A DNA stretch of 7,716 nucleotides from Chloroflexota bacterium (GCA_023430545.1 JAEZAF010000147.1:1-7716), one strand, 5' to 3'. Shown: positions 1-5,792, counted from the stretch's first letter. Numbers and translations: made by a program. The notes: a model not told the origin generated them from the letters alone.

Positions 1-620
1 TCCAGCGTCGGCTCATAGAAGTTGCGGATATGCTGGTGCCAGCGGTGGACGAGTTCCTGCACGGCGGCGCTGTCGGTGGGTGCGCCGGACTGCATGGCGT
101 CTGAGATGGCGGTGTAGATCTCGCCGCCCTCGTCCATGATGGCCTGGCGCTGATCGTCGCTGTAGCTGTTCCAGCGGCGGACGGACTCGTTGACATGCTC
201 CGGCCCGTACTGAAGGCGGGCTTCGCGCTCGTATTCCTTCTGCTTCTCCTCGCTGAAGGCTTCGAACAGTTTCTTCTTGCTCATCTTCGTGTCTCCTGTC
301 AGATGCATGATGGTGTGGTCTACGGTTTCGATCAGGTTTTGCAGGCGCTCCATTTTGTCCAGCAGGACGGACCGGTGCGAGCGCAGCGCGGTGACGGGAT
401 CGAAATCCGGGCGGTCGAGGATGTCCCTGATCTGAAGCAGTTCCAGCCCGATTTCGCGGTAAAACAGAATCTGCTGAAGCCGCAGCAGGGCGTTGTCGTC
501 GTAATAGCGGTAGCCGTTTGCGCCGACTTTTGAGGGATGCAGCAGGTCGATTTCGTCGTAGTAATGCAGCGTGCGGACGCTGACATTGGCTAAATCCGAG
601 AGTTGTTTGACGGTGTACAT
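1..620 (-). CDS. TipA-like MerR-family transcriptional regulator (C-terminus beyond the window)
   Basis: The first 206 residues are visible; the reading frame is open at the left edge, so the C-terminus is missing. Residues 1-70 form a MerR winged-helix domain: it begins MYTVKQLSDLANVSVRTLHY and continues with YDEIDLL, GYRYYDD, LQQILFYREIGLEL and IRDILDRPDFD, all typical of the family. Residues about 75-108 form the long dimerisation helix. From about residue 115 the sequence (KKLFEAFSEEKQKEYEREA, RRWNSYS, IMDEGGEIY, HRWHQHIRNFYEP) matches the TipAS ligand-binding domain. In Streptomyces TipA this domain binds thiopeptide antibiotics and other drugs and switches the promoter on; the ligand here is unknown. 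TipAL is about 253 residues, so roughly 40 are lost, including the region of the cysteine that bonds thiostrepton in TipAL. The ATG start is set by AAGGAG at 632-637. Likely autoregulated through the promoter at 649-679. Confidence 0.93.
   Translation of the reverse strand, partial: MYTVKQLSDLANVSVRTLHYYDEIDLLHPSKVGANGYRYYDDNALLRLQQILFYREIGLELLQIRDILDRPDFDPVTALRSHRSVLLDKMERLQNLIETVDHTIMHLTGDTKMSKKKLFEAFSEEKQKEYEREARLQYGPEHVNESVRRWNSYSDDQRQAIMDEGGEIYTAISDAMQSGAPTDSAAVQELVHRWHQHIRNFYEPTL
282..297 (-). promoter_or_regulatory. Internal ribosome-binding site and in-frame ATG for a TipAS-like short product
   Basis: Read on the minus strand, AGGAG (293-297) lies 8 nt before an in-frame ATG (282-284), which is Met113 of the regulator. 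The position is the junction between the MerR half and the TipAS half. Streptomyces lividans tipA is known to make both a full-length activator and, from an internal in-frame start near residue 110, a free ligand-binding domain. The same arrangement is visible here. That it is used is inference. Confidence 0.6.
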
Positions 621-631
621 GACTTCGATCA

Positions 632-637
632 CTCCTT
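632..637 (-). promoter_or_regulatory. Ribosome-binding site of the TipA-like regulator
   Basis: AAGGAG on the minus strand, 11 nt before the ATG at 618-620. It fixes that ATG as the start, which also coincides with the standard MerR N-terminus (M-Y-T-V-K). Confidence 0.75.
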
Positions 638-648
638 GAGTCAGAGGC

Positions 649-679
649 ATCATAAAGTATCACGTAACGTCAGAGTCAA
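649..679 (-). promoter_or_regulatory. MerR-type promoter with 19-bp spacer and dyad operator
   Basis: On the minus strand TTGACT (-35, 674-679) and TATGAT (-10, 649-654) are separated by exactly 19 bp (655-673). Promoters switched by MerR-family proteins characteristically have 19-20 bp spacers rather than 17, because the activator twists the DNA to realign the two hexamers. The spacer carries an imperfect dyad centred on ACGT-T-ACGT (TGACGTTACGTGA). The site sits directly upstream of the TipA-like gene, so autoregulation is the natural reading. Confidence 0.8.
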
Positions 680-776
680 GGGGGTAGCACACAACTCACC
701 AGATTAGAAGTTACATAATATTGCATAATATTTCAAACACAGAGCTATATCAATAATGCAACTTGCTATTAAAGGC

Positions 777-804
777 TTGACAAAGGTAAGGGGGGGGGAA
801 TAAT
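777..804 (+). promoter_or_regulatory. Promoter candidate of the exported orphan, spacer containing a G9 run
   Basis: A perfect -35 TTGACA (777-782) is followed after 16 bp by AATAAT (799-804), four of six matches to the -10 consensus and the same in its last five bases except one. The spacer ends in nine consecutive G (790-798). No better promoter is visible upstream of the gene at 841. The ribosome-binding site follows at 825-831. Confidence 0.55.
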
Positions 805-824
805 TCCGGGCTGTCACGCATAAC

Positions 825-831
825 AAAGGAG
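825..831 (+). promoter_or_regulatory. Ribosome-binding site of the exported orphan
   Basis: AAAGGAG ends 9 nt before the ATG at 841, which decides that start over later in-frame ATGs. Confidence 0.75.
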
Positions 832-840
832 AACACGGGA

Positions 841-1620
841 ATGCGTCAAAAAAAGTATCTCTTCACACTAATTGCCTTGCTCGGCCTTTTATCGATGTTT
901 GCAACCAGTATGACGTTTGTTTTGTCGCAGGAACCAGGTGATCCAACCGTCGTTGTCCCGACTGATATCCCGGCCACCGCAACTGCTCTGCATGAACAGG
1001 CACTGGCAGACACACGGGAAATCAAAAGTCGCGACTGGAGGAATTTCCGTGTCGCCTATCTGGTGGATACCAGCCTCGAACTGGACGAGATCGTCTCTGC
1101 TGCAACGATTCAGGAAAAGACCGGCGCACTGGTTTTCGATAATGCAGAAGATTTCACAAAAGCGGCTGCCGAACAGCCGTTTCAGATCGTGCTGATCCAC
1201 GGCTCCATGAAGGACAAGGTCGACAGTGAGTGGATAAAACAGGCTTATCGGCATGCGACAGCAGTGATCATTGGAATCGATATGTATCGCAAAGACCTTG
1301 TCGCCATCCTCGGCAATAAGTGTAAAAAGCCGAAAGACGATCTGCTGGATCATGTCCCGCATACCTGGGCGATCTATATGTTTGACGTTTCGGGAGGGGC
1401 AGAGGAATACAAGGAAGGTATTTATCAGGCAAAGCTTGAAACCTGTAGCAAGCCTCGTGTTGATCCTAGCCAGAGTACACTTATTCAATCGTCCGAGAGT
1501 GCAGGCTGGCTGCGTCCAGAGCCTGAGTTAGAGGCGCTGGACTGGTATGAACTCACCTTTACAACGATGACTCTGACCTATCAGCTCGGCATCGAGAAAC
1601 AGGGCGACCTTGTGCGGTAG
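841..1620 (+). CDS. Exported or membrane-anchored protein of unknown function
   Basis: A complete 259-residue protein that I do not recognise. The N-terminus has a positively charged start (MRQKK) and a hydrophobic stretch at about residues 6-29, so it is a signal peptide or a single membrane anchor. A Pro/Thr/Ala-rich linker follows (about 35-50). The body, residues about 68-185, alternates predicted strands (FRVAYLVD, GALVFD, FQIVLIHG, AVIIGIDM, WAIYMFDV) with helices, which suggests a small alpha/beta fold; this is inference. Two cysteines (161 and 202) could form a disulphide outside the cytoplasm. Start chosen by the strong ribosome-binding site. It is a single gene, divergent from the TipA-like regulator but with its own promoter, and ends before a terminator. 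GC content looks lower than in the helicase and isomerase genes. Confidence 0.85.
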   Translation: MRQKKYLFTLIALLGLLSMFATSMTFVLSQEPGDPTVVVPTDIPATATALHEQALADTREIKSRDWRNFRVAYLVDTSLELDEIVSAATIQEKTGALVFDNAEDFTKAAAEQPFQIVLIHGSMKDKVDSEWIKQAYRHATAVIIGIDMYRKDLVAILGNKCKKPKDDLLDHVPHTWAIYMFDVSGGAEEYKEGIYQAKLETCSKPRVDPSQSTLIQSSESAGWLRPEPELEALDWYELTFTTMTLTYQLGIEKQGDLVR

Positions 1621-1650
1621 GGATTGCCGGAGACTCATGCGCGGGTCGCA

Positions 1651-1673
1651 GACGTGCCCTTGCACGTCCCTAC
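1651..1673. repeat. Short hairpin, probable dispersed intergenic repeat
   Basis: GACGTGC (1651-1657), a 4-nt loop, then GCACGTC (1662-1668) form a perfect 7-bp stem, followed by CCTAC. Read on the minus strand it starts GTAGGGACG, the same nine bases found at 3432-3440 beside another hairpin in this window. It has no T-run, so it is not by itself a typical terminator. I recall similar GTAGGGACGTGC-type hairpins scattered between genes in Chloroflexota genomes, but that is memory, not a search. Confidence 0.45.
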
Positions 1674-1704
1674 AGCGAATATTCAGCTATACGGTGGAAA
1701 TGTA

Positions 1705-1749
1705 AATCAAAAAAGACGCCGCAGTGAGAAACCGGGCGTCTTTTTGATT
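1705..1749. terminator. Bidirectional rho-independent terminator
   Basis: GACGCC (1715-1720) pairs with GGCGTC (1735-1740) around a 14-nt loop. A6 before the stem and T5 after it extend the pairing and supply the U-run in both directions, with ATC/GAT beyond. It lies between two converging genes, the exported orphan on the plus strand and the helicase on the minus strand, and can end both transcripts. Confidence 0.88.
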
Positions 1750-1764
1750 CACAGTTTATTCGCG

Positions 1765-3165
1765 TTAGCTCTGGCGGTCGGAGCTGAACTGCGGGCCTTT
1801 ATTCCCCGCAGAGCGACGACGGCGTGAGCGTGACGGATTGCGCTTGCTGCCGTCACTGCTGCTGCCCGTGCTGCTACCGCTGTTACTGCGGCCAGCATTC
1901 CCGCTGCGGTTTGCGGGACGGTCATCGCGGCTGCGATTGCCATTCCCCTGACCACGGTTATTCTGCTGACCGGCGCGACCGTTATTCGATGCACTGCGCG
2001 GCGCACGTTCGTCGCTGATGTTATCGTTCAGGGCGGCGAATTCCGGGGTGGCGCTGACGGGTACGCGTAGGCGGATCAGCTTCTCGATGGCGTTCAGCAG
2101 CTTGCGCTCTTCACCATCACAGAACGAGAAGGCGCTGCCCGATGCACCGGCGCGGGCGGTGCGTCCAATGCGGTGGACGTAGCTCTCCGGCTCGTAGGGC
2201 AAATCGTAGTTGATGACGTGCGTCACGTCGTCCACGTCGATACCACGAGAGGCGATGTCGGTGGCGACCAGCACACGGGTGCGGCCGCTCTTGAAATTCG
2301 CCAGCGCACGCTCACGGGCGGTCTGCGACTTATTGCCGTGGATGGCTTCGGCCTGAATGCGGGCGCGTTCCAGCTTCTCAACGACCTTGTTCGCACCGTG
2401 CTTGGTACGGGTGAAGACCAGCACGCGGCGGATGTCGCGGTTGGTGTTCAGCAGGTGAACCAGCAGCGCCGGTTTGTCCTTTTTGCCGACGAAGTAGACC
2501 GACTGATCGATCCGTTCGACGGTGGTAGAGTGCGGCGTGACCTCGACCAGCGCCGGTGAGCGCAGAATCTGGTGTGCCAGTTCCTGAATCTCCTGCGGCA
2601 TGGTGGCCGAGAACAGCAGCGTCTGACGCTGCTTCGGCAGCACCTTGATCACGCGGCGCACATCATGGATAAAGCCCATGTCGAGCATGCGGTCGGCTTC
2701 GTCCAGCACGAAGATCTCAATGTCTTCGAGGCGGATGTGCCCCTGCCCTATCAGGTCGAGCAGGCGTCCGGGTGTGGCGACGAGAATATCGACGCCGTTA
2801 CGGAGCGCGGTCACCTGCGGGTTCTGACCGACACCACCGAAGATCACGGCGTGCTTGATCTTCAGATAGCGGCCATAGGTGGCGATGTTGTCGCCGATCT
2901 GGGAAGCCAACTCGCGAGTCGGCGTCAGGATCAGGGCGCGGATGGGGACGCGGCGTCCGGGATAGGGACGCTCGGCCAGCTTTTGCAGCATCGGCAGCGA
3001 GAAGGCGGCGGTCTTGCCGGTGCCCGTCTGCGCTGCGCCGATCAGGTCTCTCCCCTGTAACAGAATGGGGATGGCCTGCTGCTGAATCGGCGTGGGTGTT
3101 TCGTAGCCTGCCTCGCGCACGGCGCGCAGCAAGGGATCAATCAGTTTTAAGTCGTGAAACTGCAT
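1765..3165 (-). CDS. rhlE: DEAD-box ATP-dependent RNA helicase, RhlE type
   Basis: A complete 466-residue helicase that uses ATP to unwind short RNA duplexes, with expected roles in ribosome assembly, RNA turnover and cold adaptation. All family motifs are present in order: Q motif (YETPTPIQ, 21-28), motif I AAQTGTGKT (44-52), Ia PTRELA (82-87), Ib TPGR (131-134), II DEAD (155-158), III SAT (186-188), IV around VLVFTRTK (248-255), V TDIASRGID (302-310), VI HRIGRTARAG (331-340). The start resembling MSF-L-L and the FSFCDGEE...IEKLI segment after motif VI resemble RhlE rather than DbpA or CsdA. The last 75-80 residues are a disordered tail rich in Arg, Asn, Gly and Ser, with RSRRRRS near the end, likely RNA-binding. 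Translation starts at ATG 3163-3165; AAGAGG lies 12 nt upstream, a rather long spacing. Monocistronic between two terminators. The exact subfamily is less certain than the DEAD-box call. Confidence 0.95.
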   Translation of the reverse strand: MQFHDLKLIDPLLRAVREAGYETPTPIQQQAIPILLQGRDLIGAAQTGTGKTAAFSLPMLQKLAERPYPGRRVPIRALILTPTRELASQIGDNIATYGRYLKIKHAVIFGGVGQNPQVTALRNGVDILVATPGRLLDLIGQGHIRLEDIEIFVLDEADRMLDMGFIHDVRRVIKVLPKQRQTLLFSATMPQEIQELAHQILRSPALVEVTPHSTTVERIDQSVYFVGKKDKPALLVHLLNTNRDIRRVLVFTRTKHGANKVVEKLERARIQAEAIHGNKSQTARERALANFKSGRTRVLVATDIASRGIDVDDVTHVINYDLPYEPESYVHRIGRTARAGASGSAFSFCDGEERKLLNAIEKLIRLRVPVSATPEFAALNDNISDERAPRSASNNGRAGQQNNRGQGNGNRSRDDRPANRSGNAGRSNSGSSTGSSSDGSKRNPSRSRRRRSAGNKGPQFSSDRQS

Positions 3166-3329
3166 ATACGTTTGGTGCCTCTTATTGTGGGTCTGATACG
3201 TTGAGCGAGATTAAACAGAGTGATGCTGTCTGCTGTCGCACACTATAGACACACAGCACCGTGAATTGGATCAGGGAAGAACAGGTGAAAAAATCAACTG
3301 GGGAGATCGAACTCGGACTCGTTTCACTC

Positions 3330-3338
3330 AGTATAACA
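3330..3338 (-). promoter_or_regulatory. Extended -10 promoter candidate for the helicase
   Basis: TGTTATACT on the minus strand fits an extended -10 (TG-N-TATACT). The -35 region (about 3353-3358) is poor, as is usual for extended -10 promoters, and falls within one copy of an 11-bp direct repeat. It would give a leader of roughly 155 nt. Confidence 0.4.
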
Positions 3339-3390
3339 CAGAAAATGTTAACAGAGTGATAGAAACGGTTTTTGGAGCGGTACAGAATCC

Positions 3391-3414
3391 AAAAGGGCGG
3401 GAAGAATCCCGCCC
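3391..3414 (-). terminator. Rho-independent terminator of xylose isomerase
   Basis: GGGCGGGA (3395-3402) and TCCCGCCC (3407-3414) form a perfect 8-bp GC-rich stem with a 4-nt loop; on the minus strand TTTT follows at 3394-3391. It lies about 70 bp past the isomerase stop codon and separates that gene from the helicase. Confidence 0.8.
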
Positions 3415-3431
3415 CATACAAATTCCCCACC

Positions 3432-3476
3432 GTAGGGACGACCGACGGGGCGTCCGCCACGAACAGCGGACGTCGG
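3432..3476. repeat. Imperfect hairpin with GTAGGGACG edge, probable dispersed repeat
   Basis: CGTCCGC (3451-3457) pairs with GCGGACG (3466-3472) around an 8-nt loop, and CCGA (3442-3445) with TCGG (3473-3476) outside it across a bulge. GTAGGGACG precedes it at 3432-3440, identical to the edge of the hairpin at 1651-1673 in the opposite orientation. It starts just past the isomerase stop codon and could also shield the mRNA end. Confidence 0.4.
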
Positions 3477-3482
3477 ACAGGG

Positions 3483-4643
3483 TTAACGCACGCCGAGGAG
3501 CAGTTCAATCGTGAGCTGGTCGAGTTCCTCATACGGCAGACGGCGCACGGCGGTACGGTCAAAGGAGGTTTCGCGCAGCTTCTGGACGGCGTCGGCGCTG
3601 TAGCCCTGCCCCAGATACTCGTACTGGCTGTCTGATGCGGCGATCTCGGACAGCAGGCCCTGAATCTCGCTGTCGGCGTTGAAGCGCTCGGCCTTTTCCT
3701 TCAGGATCAGGTAGGTGCGCATGCAGCCGCGTGCGAAGGCTTTCACATCCTGATAGTCGCTGCTGCGGAAAGCGTGCGCGTCGAAGTGGCGGATGCTGTC
3801 GTAGCCCACATCTTCGAGAAACTTCACCAGATAGAACGCCTGCTTGAGCATCACACTGCCGAAGCGGAAGTCCTGATCGTAACGGCCAAAGAGCTGGTCG
3901 TTCAGGTCGATGTGGAACAGCTTACCGGCATCCCATGCCATCGCGACGGCGTGCAGGAAGTTCAGGCCGGCCATGTGTTCGTGCGCCACTTCCGGATTGA
4001 GGCCGACCATTTCCGGATGATCCAGCGTGCTGATGAAGCCGAGCGCATCACCGACTGTCGGCAGGAAGATGTGACCACGCGGCTCGTTGGGCTTGGGTTC
4101 CAGCGCGAACTTGAGGTCATAGCCCTGCTCGCGCACGTATTCCGACAGGAAGTTGAGCGAATCACGGAACCACTTCAGCGCGTCCAGTGGATTCTTGCTA
4201 CTGTCAGTCTCGGTCCCTTCGCGCCCGCCCCAGAAGACGTAGATCTTCGCGCCCATCTCGACGCCGAGGTCAATCGAGTTGATGGTCTTCTGAAGCGCGT
4301 AGGCCCGCACCTTCGGATCGTTGCTGGTGAACGCGCCATCCTTGAAGATCGGATCGAAGAACAGGTTGGTGGTCGCCATCGAACAGACGATGCCGGTTTC
4401 GTTCAGCGCGTTACGGAAATCCGAGACGATCTGATTGCGTTCGCCGGAGGTGGCGTCAATCGGGACGAGATCGTTATCATGGAATGAGACACCATACGCG
4501 CCGACTTCGGCCAGCATGTGGACGATCTCGACGGGTGTAATGGGCTTGCGGGTGGCGTCGCCGAACGGGTCACGTCCGGTATTGCCGACGGTCCACAGGC
4601 CGAAGGAAAACTTATTTTCGGGTTTTGGGGTATAATCTGCCAT
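3483..4643 (-). CDS. xylA: Xylose isomerase, short Actinobacteria-type (class I)
   Basis: A complete 386-residue cytoplasmic TIM-barrel enzyme interconverting D-xylose and D-xylulose; family members also convert glucose and fructose. It lines up along its whole length with Streptomyces XylA (about 388 residues), numbered one higher. Visible key residues are the catalytic His55 (SFHDND), Phe95 and Trp138 of the substrate pocket, Phe27 reaching the neighbouring subunit (GRDPFGDA), Glu182 and Lys184 (LEPKPNEPRG), Glu218 and His221 (NPEVAHE), Asp246 (HIDLND), Asp256 and Asp258 (YDQDFRFG) and Asp288 (HFDAH), so both metal sites are complete. ATG at 4641-4643 is preferred over an ATG 14 codons upstream: AGGAG lies 8 nt before it and the protein then begins MADYTPKPENKFSFGLWTVG as in the family. 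No xylulokinase or sugar transporter gene lies in the window, so it is not in a visible xylose operon. It has its own terminator. Confidence 0.97.
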   Translation of the reverse strand: MADYTPKPENKFSFGLWTVGNTGRDPFGDATRKPITPVEIVHMLAEVGAYGVSFHDNDLVPIDATSGERNQIVSDFRNALNETGIVCSMATTNLFFDPIFKDGAFTSNDPKVRAYALQKTINSIDLGVEMGAKIYVFWGGREGTETDSSKNPLDALKWFRDSLNFLSEYVREQGYDLKFALEPKPNEPRGHIFLPTVGDALGFISTLDHPEMVGLNPEVAHEHMAGLNFLHAVAMAWDAGKLFHIDLNDQLFGRYDQDFRFGSVMLKQAFYLVKFLEDVGYDSIRHFDAHAFRSSDYQDVKAFARGCMRTYLILKEKAERFNADSEIQGLLSEIAASDSQYEYLGQGYSADAVQKLRETSFDRTAVRRLPYEELDQLTIELLLGVR

Positions 4644-4651
4644 TAATAATG

Positions 4652-4656
4652 CTCCT
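4652..4656 (-). promoter_or_regulatory. Ribosome-binding site deciding the xylose isomerase start
   Basis: AGGAG on the minus strand, 8 nt before ATG 4641-4643. The longer reading frame starting at 4685 has no comparable site and adds 14 residues foreign to the family. Confidence 0.8.
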
Positions 4657-4783
4657 GAAAGTGAAATCTTTCGACGAGAAAGCAAAGTAGACGTAACGCC
4701 TCTATTTTACCCCTTTAGCCGCATTCAGCCTAGCAGTTCGCAGACAAGATGACATACATCACGCCTGAATTTACGTTTATCCG

Positions 4784-5653
4784 TTGGGATTTACGAATCA
4801 GCAGCGCGTTCTGGCTTACGATAATCAATATCAGTCCATTGAAAGCCTTTTCGTGAACACTTTCTATCTCGACCCTGACAACGAAAATTTCATCCCCGGC
4901 AAAACACCGTTGAAGCTCAAACTGGTGCATGGGGATAGTGTCCCTCCGGTCGATGGCTGTCTCTATACGTCTATGTGCCTGCCAATTGCAGCAGCAATCA
5001 TTGTTGTCATGGGCTTGTCACTACTCACGACGGTACAGTTTCTGATGCGAGGAATTACGACTGAAGGGGTTATTGAGACTTGTCATCATGAACGACCTCA
5101 ACTTAGAGGAAGCGGAAGCATTGAAATTACTTACAGCTATACCTCACCAGAACAGGGGCCAGTAAAAGGAAGTGCATATATCACGCACAACTACATCAAT
5201 TGCGATACCATACCCGTAGATAATACACTACAGATACAATACCTTTCCGCCCCACCCTTACTTCGTTCAAGAGTCGTAGATTCACGTTTGGCACAACCCA
5301 TATTAGAATCCCTGATTCCCTCTATCGCTTTTTGCGCTGCTCTTTATGGCTCTATCATGTTCTCTTCCTGGGGAATAAAGAGCCTGGTTCGCTTTTTAGG
5401 CGCGTTATTCCGTTTACCACGCCTGAAAAAAGGCGTTGTACTGGACGGCATTCTTATCGATTGCGCCAAGAGAGCGGAATATGGCAGAAGACACGGTTTA
5501 CAAACCACTTTTGAATTTAAATCTCCTACTGGCAAAGAGCTTAAGGGACGCCAGTTTTATCATCGCGCAAATTTATGGAATGAGATTCTCCCTGCACCCG
5601 GCACGCCGATAAAAATCCTCTACGTCAGTGACAAGTGCTATATCATGCTTTAG
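4784..5653 (+). CDS. Membrane protein with two DUF3592-like units; start uncertain
   Basis: The frame encodes up to 289 residues from a TTG at 4784. Two hydrophobic segments (about 65-88 and 175-198) each precede a soluble beta-rich unit. Unit A (about 92-160) and unit B (about 217-284) share a pattern: Gly-x-Ile, a Cys four to five residues later, a Tyr/Phe-rich strand (EITYSY / TTFEFK), Ser-Pro, Lys-Gly, then LQIQYLS / IKILYVS. This resembles DUF3592, a family of unknown function; the match is by eye. The start is doubtful: no ribosome-binding site precedes the TTG, the frame is closed by TGA at 4766, and the nearest in-frame alternative is GTG 4853. An ATG at 4749 opens another frame that ends at 4856, so a frameshift near the N-terminus is possible. 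GC content is clearly lower than in its neighbours, hinting at transfer. It is divergent from xylose isomerase. Confidence 0.7.
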   Translation: MGFTNQQRVLAYDNQYQSIESLFVNTFYLDPDNENFIPGKTPLKLKLVHGDSVPPVDGCLYTSMCLPIAAAIIVVMGLSLLTTVQFLMRGITTEGVIETCHHERPQLRGSGSIEITYSYTSPEQGPVKGSAYITHNYINCDTIPVDNTLQIQYLSAPPLLRSRVVDSRLAQPILESLIPSIAFCAALYGSIMFSSWGIKSLVRFLGALFRLPRLKKGVVLDGILIDCAKRAEYGRRHGLQTTFEFKSPTGKELKGRQFYHRANLWNEILPAPGTPIKILYVSDKCYIML

Positions 5654-5761
5654 AAGCTGTCTGAAATTGGTTACCGGCGTGGACAGAGCATAGAATGTGG
5701 AGACAATGCCTCAACATGCTTGCACATCACCTGAATATTTAGATACGCTGAGGCGGGAATC

Positions 5762-5792
5762 AAAACAGGACAGGCCGTTGTGACCTGTCCTG
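5762..5792 (-). terminator. Rho-independent terminator of the large repeat protein
   Basis: CAGGACAGG (5766-5774) and CCTGTCCTG (5784-5792) make a perfect 9-bp stem with a 9-nt loop. On the minus strand TTTTG follows (5765-5761). It lies about 25 bp past the stop codon of the minus-strand gene. The plus-strand gene ending at 5653 has no clear terminator of its own and may also stop here, though the U-run is on the minus side. Confidence 0.8.

Larger units (their letters stand above)
3166..3482. other. 317-bp intergenic stretch between xylose isomerase and helicase
   Basis: No convincing gene is present on either strand. From right to left on the minus strand it holds an imperfect repeat-like hairpin (3432-3476), the terminator of the isomerase gene (3391-3414), a helicase promoter candidate (3330-3338) and a leader of up to about 160 nt to the helicase. 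An 11-bp direct repeat, ATCACTCTGTT on the minus strand, occurs at 3214-3224 and 3350-3360. A second, weaker -10-like TATAGT lies at 3242-3247 with no good -35. Confidence 0.7.

Noticed and set aside
13..663. Open frame of 216 codons on the minus strand overlapping the TipA-like regulator
   Set aside because: Its product is Arg/Pro/Ser/His-rich with no recognisable fold, while the overlapping frame reads a perfect MerR-TipAS protein with ribosome-binding site and promoter.
714..840. Shared control of the exported orphan by the TipA-like regulator
   Set aside because: The regulator's operator is about 100 bp away from the orphan's promoter, and no second copy of the ACGT-T-ACGT dyad lies near 777-804.
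889..1488. 199-codon open frame antisense to the exported orphan
   Set aside because: No ribosome-binding site or promoter, and the plus-strand gene has both. The antisense frame is cysteine-rich and lacks domain signatures.
2173..3060. Two plus-strand open frames of 128 and 162 codons across the helicase
   Set aside because: Shadows of the DEAD-box gene; all helicase motifs lie on the minus strand.
3774..4487. 237-codon open frame antisense to xylose isomerase
   Set aside because: It mirrors the codons of an unmistakable enzyme gene; its Val/Glu/Arg/His-rich composition is what reverse-complemented GC-rich codons give.
4657..4672. Near-palindrome GAAAGTGAAATCTTTC just upstream of the xylose isomerase ribosome-binding site
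   Set aside because: Only five bases per arm pair and the sequence is AT-rich; no partner promoter could be identified, so I do not call it an operator.
4704..4709. TAAAAT on the minus strand as a -10 for xylose isomerase
   Set aside because: No acceptable -35 at 16 to 18 bp and no extended -10; too weak to list as a promoter.
5708..5754. Inverted repeat GCCTCA / TGAGGC between the two converging genes
   Set aside because: Six base pairs with a 35-nt loop and no U-run; expected by chance. The clear terminator is at 5762-5792.
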